This document shows positions 1 to 6,636 of a DNA stretch of 8,856 nucleotides, in pieces. The notes beneath the pieces were generated by a model that saw nothing but the letters and a program-made list of their open reading frames with translations, searched no databases and was not told where the DNA came from. The stretch spans positions 1 to 8,856 of the forward strand of contig CALMDL010000021.1 in NCBI GenBank assembly GCA_937864995.1. The letters are read 5' to 3'. Numbering within the stretch: the first letter of the stretch is position 1; the number at the start of each line of letters is the position of its first letter. This DNA comes from an uncultured Candidatus Altimarinota bacterium. Its GTDB lineage: Bacteria > Patescibacteriota > Gracilibacteria > BD1-5 > UBA6164. A program made the translations under genes and the position numbers.

Positions 1-678
1 AAGTTCTGGCTTAACAATTTCAATTCATAATAATGTATTTGGTAATTCTCAAATATCTGCATTTTCAAGAAGTTCTTGTCTAAGTAAACTATTTTTTGAA
101 ATATTTAATTCAAAAAAATTATTTTCATCTTCTGGAAAAAGAATATTTATATTTATATTTTCATCATATTTTTTAAGTTTTACTAAAACTTCTTCACTTG
201 TTAATTTTGTTTTTAATACTAATGTATACGAATCTTTATTTTCTATAGAATTAATTAAAGTATCTTCTGCTTTTTCTAAATCTTTTTTTGAAACATTTAT
301 TTGAGAAGAGATATTTTCTACTAAATCAACATTTGCAGTTATTCAAGCAATTGCCTTAAGTGTAATTACATTTTTTGTTTCATCTAATATTTCTTTTATA
401 TCAGACGAAGAATTTTCTTTTTTTATTTCTTCTTGTTTTTCTTGTATATAATCTTCTATTTCTTGCTGTTTCTCTTGTATTTGTTCCTTTAATTCACTAT
501 CTTTTACTTTTGATTCTATATTATCAAGAGTAGTATTTAAAGAGTTTTCTATATTATCTAATAATTTAACACTATTTATCTTTTCTGATTGCAAATTATA
601 ATCATTATTTGCAAAAACAAAACCTAGATTATTAAGTGAAAATACACTTAATAATATATATCACAAAAACTTTTTCAT
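1..678 (-). CDS. Exported coiled-coil protein, partial (C-terminus outside window)
   Basis: This frame is open from an ATG at 676-678 to the left edge, giving 226 residues with no stop when TGA is Gly. Residues 1-23 form a signal peptide: MKK, a hydrophobic stretch, then VFA before NN as a likely signal peptidase I site. Residues about 38-105 are rich in Glu, Lys and Gln and should form a coiled coil; an IQEKQ/EI unit is repeated at about 67-86. Residues about 150-226 alternate strands and helices (YTLVLK, a SEEVLVKLKKY helix, ILFP, a further helix, then GIEIVKPEL). That order resembles the inhibitor-I9 propeptide of subtilisin-like proteases, which would put a protease domain beyond the edge. 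The propeptide reading is inference. The sequence shows directly only that the product is secreted or surface exposed. A TTG at 592-594 is an inferior start because it would remove the signal peptide. Promoter and leader lie at 679-761. Confidence 0.8.
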
Positions 679-703
679 AAGTGAAAAAAGTTATAAAATA
701 AAT

Positions 704-725
704 AGGAATTAATAAATTAAATCCT
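704..725 (-). promoter_or_regulatory. 5' leader hairpin of the exported-protein gene
   Basis: AGGAATTAAT (704-713) pairs with ATTAAATCCT (716-725), giving a 10-base-pair stem with one mismatch and a 2-base loop. The predicted transcription start of the leftward gene is near 727, so the mRNA would begin almost directly with this stem-loop. Such a 5'-terminal hairpin could stabilise the message. It is AT-rich, so chance pairing is possible. Confidence 0.3.
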
Positions 726-733
726 AATGATTA

Positions 734-761
734 ATAATATTAATTATTTATAATAAATCAA
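734..761 (-). promoter_or_regulatory. Promoter of the exported-protein gene
   Basis: Read on the minus strand, TTGATT (756-761) is followed after 16 bases by TATTAT (734-739). This is the same -35 hexamer and spacer as at dnaN, frr and rpmG in this window. The start codon lies 55 bases past the -10 box. Confidence 0.5.
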
Positions 762-919
762 AATATTTTAGCTATTTAATGCCATTAAATTTTAATATAG
801 ATTTAATATTGACTACAATTTTACTGAATACTAAGCAAAGATAAATTTAAAAAAAGTACAGAATTTGAAAAATCTAAAATTTCTTGTAAAATAAGAAAAA
901 TTATATCAAAAAAATAAAA
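762..919 (+). other. Non-coding stretch, possibly decayed upstream part of priA
   Basis: No intact gene fits here. A short open stretch at about 805-913, one frame away from the downstream priA frame, reads FYGILSKDKFKKS and then a Lys/Ile-rich run. It ends at a TAA just after an A7 run (907-913). One additional A in that run would join it in frame to the PriA fragment. In complete PriA proteins this position holds the segment between the SATPS motif and the VDLR-like segment. The resemblance is weak and this is inference; the stretch may simply be an intergenic leader. I saw no clear promoter for the PriA fragment. Confidence 0.2.
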
Positions 920-1903
920 ATGCTTCTAGTAAATCTAAATCTTGATAAATCAAAAATAAACAAATATCTATCAAATACACTCCTTACAAATATAGATAAT
1001 TGCTTAAGAAATGATAAAAAAATCATACTATACTTAAACAAAAGATGAGAATATAGTTCTCTTATTTGTAATAAATGCAGTTATTTATACAAATGTCCAA
1101 ATTGTGACAATTCTATGAGTATACACTGAGAAAATATGACTTGTCATTTATGTAATTTTACTCAAAAAGTACCTAAAAATTGTGAAAAATGTAATAGTAG
1201 TGAATTACAAAAAGTATGAGTATGAACTGTTCAAATAGAAAATATTTTAAGAGAAACATATAAAGATAAAAATATATTTAGGCTTGATACTGATATAGTA
1301 AAAAATAAATCTGATAAAGAAAAAGCTCTAGAAATACTTAAAAATGCTCAAATAATCATATGAACAAAAATGATAACTACTTGATTTGATTTTGAAAATG
1401 TAGGACTGATATGAGTAATTTTATTAGAACAAGAACTTCAAATACCAAAATATAATACAAGTGAAAAAGTATATTCAAATATAAAACAATTATTTTGAAG
1501 ATGATCTAGACTTTGAGTAGAAACAAATTTTGTAATTCAAACATTTATTAGTGAAAATGAACTAGTAAAAGATATAGTTTATGATAATTATAAAGAATTT
1601 TTTATAAAAACTCTAAAAGAAAGAAAAACTTTTAATTATCCTCCTTTTTGTGAGTTAGCAACAATTGAATATAGAAGTAAAGATATAGAAAAAGGCTTAA
1701 AATACATAAATAAAATAAAAGATAAATTGGATTTAAACAACGAAAAAAAAGAAATTCAAATTATATTAAACCCAAATTATAGTAAAAAATATAATCAATT
1801 TTATTATAAAATAATTGTAAAATGAAATAATTTAAAAAATTATTTAGAATGCATAAAAAATGATATATTTAGAGATAGCAACTTAATTGTTATTTTTGAT
1901 TAA
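920..1903 (+). CDS. priA: PriA primosomal helicase, C-terminal half only
   Basis: PriA restarts stalled replication forks by binding fork DNA and loading the replicative helicase. This 327-residue product matches only the C-terminal half of the usual ~730-residue protein. It has the LYLNKRGEYSS segment (helicase lobe 2 entry), all eight zinc-binding cysteines in four pairs (C50/C53, C59/C62, C75/C78, C88/C91), a VGVGTVQIE segment, a motif V-like IGTKMITTGFDF (148-158) and a motif VI-like QLFGRGSR (190-197) keeping both arginines. The YPPFCELA segment (240-247) and the C-terminal domain follow. The DNA-binding N-terminus, Walker A and DEAD-box lobe are absent. An in-frame TAA at 887-889 rules out a much earlier start. 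The intact cysteines and long open frame suggest retained function or recent decay. It lies 113 bases before dnaN. Eleven of 13 glycines are TGA. Confidence 0.85.
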
Positions 1904-1953
1904 ATAAACAAGAAAGCTGTATAAAAGTTTTTAACAAAAAATATTTTTTAATC

Positions 1954-1981
1954 TTGATTTTTTAATCATTTTTTTAATAAT
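1954..1981 (+). promoter_or_regulatory. Promoter of the dnaN-TPR-ftsA cluster
   Basis: TTGATT (1954-1959), a 16-base spacer and AATAAT (1976-1981) match the pattern at frr and rpmG, with one mismatch in the -10 box. The dnaN start lies 35 bases downstream. The -35 overlaps a small hairpin, TGATT/AATCA (1955-1968), followed by seven T (1969-1975). That could act as a weak terminator for the PriA fragment, so terminator and promoter may share the same bases. Confidence 0.5.
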
Positions 1982-2016
1982 TAGCTATATAAATATAGAA
2001 TACTAACTACAAAAAT

Positions 2017-3141
2017 ATGAAATTTACGATATCTACACAAAGCTTAAAAAAATGACTTGAAGTTGTAAATCATGCAACAGCATCTATATCAACAACTCCT
2101 ATTTTAGAAAATATATTATTAAAAGTAAACTACAAAAATATAGTTTTGACTTCTAATAATCTAGAAATGGCTATAGAATATATAATATCAGATGATTTAA
2201 ATATAGAAAGTGAGTGAGCATTTTGTATACCAAGTAAACTTTTTACAAATTATATAAATTTAGTTACTGATGATACTATTAAATTAGAATTATTAAGTGA
2301 TGATAGTATAAAAATAAGTACTTCTAGCTGAAAATTAAAAATAAAATGACTAGAAGCTTCTGAATTTCCTCTTATTCCTTCAATTAGAGAAGAAGTAAGT
2401 TTAAATATATCTTGAAAAATAGTAAAAAAAGCAATTGATAAAACTCTTTTTTCAAGCGCAGAATGAAATATTAGACCAACTCTTGCTTGATTATATGTAA
2501 ATATCAAAAATAACGCTGTAATTTTTGCTTCAACAGATAGTTTTAGATTATCGGAATATAAAACTATTTTAAATGAAAGTGTTTCAAATGATTTTTCACA
2601 AATAATACCAAGTAAAACTTGTAATCAAATAAAATCAATTTTAAATGATGATGATGAAGTAAAAATTGTTTCTTGAGATAATCAAGTGGCTTTTTTAACA
2701 GGAAATATAAAAGTATATTCTAGACTTTTAAATGGTAAATTTCCAGACTATGCTTGATTTTTTCCTACTACTTATACAACAAAAGCAGAAATTAATAGAG
2801 TTGATTTAATGTGAGCTCTAAGAAAAATAAATTTAGTTAGTCGTGAAAATAATTACTCAATAAAAATGAGTTTAAGTAATGAAAGATGAATAGAATTAGA
2901 AACTTCTGAAACTCAAATTTGAGAAGGTGATGTAACATTAGTATGAGTTGTAGAATGAGAAAATAATATAGTTTGAATTAATTCTACTTACTTTTTAGAA
3001 GTATTATGAGTTATAGAAACTACTCATGTAAGTATTAGTTTTGAAAACCCATTATCTCCTATACTTATATCTCCTATTGCAGATCCTGAAAAAGAAGTAA
3101 AAGATAGTTTTAAACACATAATAATGCCTTTAAAAATATAA
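2017..3141 (+). CDS. dnaN: DNA polymerase III subunit beta (sliding clamp)
   Basis: DnaN forms a ring dimer around DNA that tethers the replicative polymerase and other clamp-binding proteins. The 374-residue length is normal. Recognisable family segments are MKFTIS at the N-terminus, TPILENILLKV, LEASEFPLIP, RPTLAGLY (153-160), STDSFRLS (172-179), SRLLNGKFPDY (235-245) and a final MPLKI, equivalent to the MPMRL ending common in the family. Three clamp domains of about 125 residues each are implied. Sixteen of 19 glycines are TGA, including the one in RPTLAGLY, where the family also has Gly. The ATG is preceded by an A-rich stretch without a Shine-Dalgarno sequence. dnaN is the first gene of a tight cluster; the TPR gene begins 9 bases after its stop. 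Here it lies next to a PriA fragment rather than the common dnaA neighbour. Confidence 0.97.
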
Positions 3142-3150
3142 AATTATAAA

Positions 3151-3669
3151 ATGGATAAAATAAAAGAATTAATTTTAGATATAGAAAAATTAAAACTAGA
3201 ACAAAAGTTTACAAAAGCAATTGAAATTTTAGAAAAAGGTCTAGTTATTTATAGCTGAGATTATAGATTATACGAAGAATTAGCAGACATTTATTTATAT
3301 AAATGAGAATTAGAAAAAGCTTTAAAATCAGTAAATTTTTGATTAGAATTAAATCCTCTATCAGCTACTTGAAACTACTTAAAATGATTTATTTTACTAT
3401 CAAAAGACAGAATAAAAGATTCTATAGAATTTTTAGAAAAATCAAATAGTTTAATGTGAAATAATTCAGAAGTTTTAAGAAACCTATGATGGGCATATAC
3501 TATGCTTTGAGAAACAGATAAATGAATATCTATTTTAAAAAGAGCTCTAGTTATAGCCCCAAATGATGAATTAATCACAGAAGATTTAGCAATGGCTTTA
3601 ATTTGAATTTGAGAAGTTTCAGAATGAAATGGACTTCTTAAAAAAATATGAAAGAAAAATATTTCATAA
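3151..3669 (+). CDS. Tetratricopeptide (TPR) repeat protein
   Basis: This 172-residue protein is almost entirely TPR repeats. A helix pair at about 10-36 is followed by repeats at about 39-72 (YEELADIYLYKGELEKAL), 73-106, 107-140 (VLRNLGWAYTMLGETDKGI, with the classic LGWAY core and a closing P137) and 141-167. It has no signal peptide or membrane segment, so it should be a cytoplasmic scaffold. TPR proteins bind partner proteins; which partner cannot be read from the sequence. It sits between dnaN (9-base gap) and ftsA (10-base gap) in the same orientation, so co-translation with clamp and divisome proteins is likely, and a role linked to either is possible. Thirteen of 15 glycines are TGA. 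The start has no Shine-Dalgarno sequence. Confidence 0.9.
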
Positions 3670-3679
3670 ATAATAAACA

Positions 3680-4885
3680 GTGAATTTTAAAAGAAATGAA
3701 ATCCCTGCAAAATATATTTGAATAATAGATATTTGAACTTACAAAATTAGAGTTTGAATATGTAAAATACTCAACAGAAATGTTGAGTTAATTTGATATT
3801 GAGAAAAAAGACAAGACATAAATGATATAGATTTACTTGAAATAAAAAACTTAGAAAATGTTTGTAAAAATATAAGTCAAGCTGTTGATAAAGCACAAAA
3901 TGATGCAAAAATAAAAATAGATGACTTTATGATAAATGTTATATCTCCTAATTTATTTTTTGAATCAAGTAAAATAAATTTTTTGAGAAATAAAGATATA
4001 CCAATAGATGAAAATGAAGCATATAATATACTTAGAGATTTAGAAAGCCAAGCATTTAGAAATCATTACAAAAGAATTAAAAATTCTACTTGATACAATA
4101 AAAGTGATTTACAATTAATAATTAGCGATGTATTAAATCTGGCAATAGATTCAGAAAATAATGCAAAAAATATAATTTGAACTAATCCAAAAAATATTAA
4201 TTTATCAATATTAAATATATTTGTAACTGAAAATAAAGCAGAATTTAAAAACTATATTTCTAGATATTTGAAGAAAAATATAATAAATATTATACCTACA
4301 GAATTTGCTCTACTTTCTCTATTTCATGATAAAAAAAGTGTAATAATAATTGATTTATGAAATAGTCATACTTCAATAATAGTAAAAAAAGATAATTTTG
4401 TTTTATGAGCAAAAAAACTTTCATTTTGAATAAATGATTTAATAAAAAGGATAAGACAAAATTATAATCTAACTAGAATTGATATAATAAATAGCATTGA
4501 TTCTGAAAATTTTTTAAATGAAAAAACAGAATTTTTAGAAATATTTAAAGATATAATAGCTATAAGTTTAGAAGATATATTAAAAGATGAAGTATGTCCT
4601 GAAAATTTTTTTATGGTATGATGATGAGCAAATAAATTTATAAAAAACTATTTAGAAGAAATAAATTTTAATAATTATAATCTAAAAATAGTAAAAAATA
4701 TAAAATTTATCTCTCCAAAAATAGACTTTATTGATGATAAAATAACTGAAAATCCTTTATGGATTGATTCAGTTAAATCAAACATAAACATTTATGCAAT
4801 GATAAAAACTGCTCTTGATTTTATAAAAAAAGATAAAAGTAAAATAGAAAGAACTTTAAAAGAAATAATAAAAGAAATCAATTAA
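3680..4885 (+). CDS. ftsA: FtsA-like actin-family cell-division protein
   Basis: FtsA is the actin-like ATPase that links FtsZ filaments to the membrane. This 401-residue protein has the actin-fold motifs in order: phosphate-1 IGIIDIGTYKIRVG (D17, G19, T20), phosphate-2 IIIDLGNSHTS (D225, G227) and adenosine loop FFMVGGGANKF (G314-G316). The segment ENVCKNISQAVDKAQNDA after phosphate-1 matches the FtsA helix before subdomain 1C, which favours FtsA over MreB or DnaK. PilM is the main alternative. The C-terminus ends in a Lys/Ile/Glu-rich helix (IERTLKEIIKEIN) that may serve as the membrane-targeting amphipathic helix. The start is GTG at 3680: an in-frame TAA lies just upstream, and the next in-frame ATG would remove the phosphate-1 motif. 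All 13 glycines are TGA, three of them consecutive at 4619-4627. ftsZ, often adjacent, is not in the window. Confidence 0.88.
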
Positions 4886-4919
4886 AAAAGACCTTTAAAG
4901 GTCTTTTTTAATTGATTTC
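4874..4919. terminator. Bidirectional terminator, 46-base perfect palindrome
   Basis: Two 23-base arms are exactly complementary around a centre between 4896 and 4897 (core GACCTTTAAAGGTC flanked by A6 and T6). It serves as an intrinsic terminator in both directions, for ftsA from the left and the ABC gene from the right. It contains the last two sense codons and TAA stop of each gene in full, plus the GAA before them, so both proteins end in Glu-Ile-Asn. Confidence 0.92.
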
Positions 4920-5627
4920 AGTTACAGTTACTTTTTCTATAAAAAAATCTTCTAATCTTCAATTTATTTCAGAAACTTTTTTATTTTCAACTATTATTTT
5001 TCAATAATTAATAATACTTATTTTATCACATATTTCTTCAACATCTGCCAATATATGAGTATTAAAAAAAACAGTTGTTCCTTCTTTTCTTAAAGATACT
5101 ATCAAGTCTTTTACCATTTTTCTTCAAATTGGATCAAGACCACTCATTGGTTCATCAAGAAATAATAATTTAGGATTGTTAATAATAGATTGAGCAAGTC
5201 CTACTCTTTGAAGCATTCATTTAGAATAATCTTTTAAATATTTATCTGCTGCTTTTTCTAAACCTACTCTTTTTAACAATTCTTGTACTTTTTTATCAAG
5301 TTCTTGTCATTTTAGTCAGAAAAACTTTCAATTAAATTCTAAAAATTCTCTTCAAGTTAAATGTTTATAAAGATAAGTATTTTCAGGCATAAAACCTATT
5401 TTTTTCTTTGATTCTAAAGTAAGTCATTTTTCTCAAAATATAACTATCTCTCCACTTTCTGGCTCAATTAATCACAAAATTGATTTCATAGTAGTAGTTT
5501 TTCATGCTCAATTTGGTCACAAAAAACCATATATTTCCCCTTCTTCTACACTAAAATTTACATCAAATAAAACTTGTTTTTTTGCTAAAGTTTTATTTAT
5601 TTTTTTTACTTCTAAAATTTTCATCAT
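4908..5627 (-). CDS. ABC transporter ATP-binding protein (CcmA/DrrA type)
   Basis: This 239-residue nucleotide-binding subunit would hydrolyse ATP to drive a membrane permease. Motifs in order: Walker A GPNGAGKTT (37-45), the Q-loop position carrying E82 (MPENTYLY) as in many DrrA/CcmA-type ATPases, signature [13 protein letters not shown] (134-146), Walker B LLFLDEP (154-160), D-loop SGLD (162-165) and H-loop H191. All three Walker A glycines and the signature glycine at 137 are TGA. Overall 14 of 22 glycines are TGA, a lower share than in most neighbours. No permease is visible: the 3' neighbour is convergent ftsA and the 5' neighbour is divergent frr, so the substrate is unknown. Two adjacent ATG codons (5625-5627 and 5622-5624) could serve as start. 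A TATAAT lies so close that the message may be leaderless. Confidence 0.95.
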
Positions 5628-5631
5628 CTAA

Positions 5632-5637
5632 ATTATA
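5632..5637 (-). promoter_or_regulatory. Possible -10 box giving a leaderless ABC mRNA
   Basis: The minus strand has an exact TATAAT four bases before the first ATG. Initiation about 6-8 bases past the box would fall within the tandem ATG codons. No TTGATT lies at the expected -35 position. A farther TTTACA/TATAAA pair with a short 14-base spacer also exists, so the true start is uncertain. Confidence 0.3.
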
Positions 5638-5680
5638 AACAATATAATTAATATGATTTTATAAAAAATAACACTTATGT

Positions 5681-5712
5681 AAAGCTTAAATTTGATTTTT
5701 TTTTCAAGCTTT
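5681..5712. repeat. Inverted repeat AAAGCTT/AAGCTTT around the frr -35
   Basis: AAAGCTT (5681-5687) and AAGCTTT (5706-5712) form 7-base inverted arms 18 bases apart. The frr -35 hexamer (5692-5697) lies between them and the right arm ends one base before the -10 box. This could be an operator serving the divergent ABC and frr genes. AAGCTT is itself palindromic and the intergenic DNA is AT-rich, so chance is not excluded. Confidence 0.3.
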
Positions 5713-5719
5713 ATATAAT
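5692..5719 (+). promoter_or_regulatory. Promoter of frr
   Basis: TTGATT (5692-5697), 16 bases and a consensus TATAAT (5714-5719). The 12-base sequence TTATATAATCTT around the -10 is identical to that at the rpmG promoter. The start codon is 32 bases downstream. Confidence 0.75.
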
Positions 5720-5751
5720 CTTTAAAAGATTTAAATTATAAAAAAGAAAAT

Positions 5752-6300
5752 ATGTTAACAAAAGCGAAAGAATGAATAGATAAAGCTATAAAACACCTAG
5801 ATTTAGAATATTCTAAATTACAATTATGAAGAGCAAATCCTGCTATGGTTGAATGAGTATTAGTTGAACAATATGGTTCAATGCAACCAATACAAAATAT
5901 AGCTACTGTTTCAAATCTAGATGCTCAAACTTTGACTATAAAACCATGGGATAAAACTGTAATTCATGCTATTGCAAAAGCAATTACAGAAGCATGATTA
6001 TGATTAAACCCACAAACAATGGCTGATTCAGTTATGATAAAAATGCCATTATTAACAGAAGAAAGAAGAAAAGAAGTAAGTAAAATTGCAAAAAATCTTG
6101 CTGAAGATGCAAAAGTTTCTGTTAGAAATGCAAGACAAGAGTCATTAAAAGTAATTAAAAAAGCTGAGGATGATAAAGAAATAAGTGAAGACATAAAAAA
6201 ACAAACTGAAAATGAACTTCAAAAACTTATAGATGATGCAAATAAAAGAATTGAAGAGCATTACAAACACAAAGATGCAGATATAATGAAAATAAAATAA
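5752..6300 (+). CDS. frr: Ribosome recycling factor
   Basis: RRF, together with EF-G, splits the post-termination ribosome so that it can be reused. The 182-residue length and sequence fit the family end to end: KLQLGRANPAMVEGVLVEQYG (22-42) is the GRASPSLLDGIVVEYYG segment, AGLGLNPQ (81-88), MPLLTEERRKE (98-108), VSVRNARQES (122-131) with the conserved arginines, DKEISED (141-147) and an acidic/Lys helix to the end. Family structure is two domains, a three-helix bundle and a small beta/alpha domain. The ATG at 5752 gives the usual N-terminus; a later ATG at 6019 would lose the beta domain. Five of six glycines are TGA, including the GRA and GLGL positions. No terminator follows; the rpmG promoter begins 4 bases past the stop. 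Confidence 0.97.
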
Positions 6301-6304
6301 AAAC

Positions 6305-6332
6305 TTGATTTATAATATATTTCTTATATAAT
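6305..6332 (+). promoter_or_regulatory. Promoter of rpmG
   Basis: TTGATT (6305-6310), 16 bases and a consensus TATAAT (6327-6332), with the same spacing and the same TTATATAATCTT -10 context as frr. Transcription should start near 6339, leaving a leader of about 47 bases. Confidence 0.75.
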
Positions 6333-6342
6333 CTTGCGGTAA

Positions 6343-6355
6343 CTCTTGAAAAGAG
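6343..6355 (+). promoter_or_regulatory. Small leader hairpin before rpmG
   Basis: CTCTT and AAGAG pair across a GAA triloop (6343-6355) near the 5' end of the predicted rpmG leader. It is one of the few GC-containing pairings in the intergenic DNA. It might be a stabilising or autoregulatory element, but five base pairs is weak support. Confidence 0.25.
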
Positions 6356-6386
6356 ATTTGATTTTATATATTAATTTAAGCTAAAA

Positions 6387-6569
6387 ATGGCTAAAGGTAA
6401 AAGAACTTATGTTGGATACTATTCAACTGAAACTGGAAACCTTGTTCACGTAACAAATATTCAAAAAAAGAATTTTGAAGCTGGGAAAAAAGGACCTGAA
6501 TTAAGAAAATACAATAAAGTAACTAGAAAACACGAAGTGTTAAAAATGAAAGAAATTAAAAAAGGGTAA
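6387..6569 (+). CDS. rpmG: Ribosomal protein bL33
   Basis: bL33 is a small protein of the large ribosomal subunit near the E site. The 60-residue product starts MAKGKRTYV and contains GNLVHVTNIQKKN, ELRKYNKVTRKHEVLKMKEIK, which aligns with the E. coli bL33 pattern ([32 protein letters not shown]). It has no cysteines, so it is the zinc-free (C-minus) form. All six glycines use GGN codons (GGT, three GGA, two GGG) and none uses TGA, unlike every other gene in the window. The stop overlaps its own terminator hairpin. It has its own promoter 54 bases upstream although frr precedes it in the same direction. Confidence 0.93.
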   Translation: MAKGKRTYVGYYSTETGNLVHVTNIQKKNFEAGKKGPELRKYNKVTRKHEVLKMKEIKKG

Positions 6570-6592
6570 TTTTAAAAAATTACTTTTTTTTT
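6566..6592 (+). terminator. Intrinsic terminator of rpmG
   Basis: GTAATTTT (6566-6573) pairs with AAAATTAC (6576-6583) across a 2-base loop and is followed by nine T (6584-6592). The rpmG TAA (6567-6569) lies in the left arm. The stem is AT-rich and so rather weak alone; a stronger hairpin follows at 6602. Confidence 0.65.
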
Positions 6593-6601
6593 GTAAACAT
6601 T

Positions 6602-6636
6602 ATAAAAAATACCACTTTAAAAGTGGTATTTTTTAT
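6602..6636. terminator. Bidirectional terminator between rpmG and yebC
   Basis: A 17-base-pair perfect stem with a 1-base loop (core CCACTTT/AAAGTGG, flanked by A6 and T6). It should end transcription from both sides. The yebC stop codon lies in the right arm at 6633-6635. Confidence 0.88.

Noticed and set aside
2250..2507. Minus-strand open frame inside dnaN
   Set aside because: It is the antisense of a clearly conserved dnaN region and its product resembles nothing.
2017..3141. Mycoplasma-type code with TGA as Trp
   Set aside because: TGA aligns with invariant glycines (for example Walker A GxxGxGK in the ABC gene), and Trp positions use TGG.
3375..3578. Minus-strand open frame inside the TPR gene
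   Set aside because: Antisense shadow of the TPR repeats with no start context or family match.
5964..6194. Minus-strand open frame inside frr
   Set aside because: Antisense of conserved RRF sequence; its hydrophobic look comes from the complement of charged helices.
6019..6300. A separate short gene starting at the internal ATG of frr
   Set aside because: The frame continues upstream through TGA-Gly codons to the normal RRF start at 5752.
6339..6386. Possible small RNA or tRNA fragment in the rpmG leader (one of the few GC-rich spots)
   Set aside because: No cloverleaf or conserved tRNA elements; it is fully explained as a short mRNA leader with a 5-base-pair hairpin.
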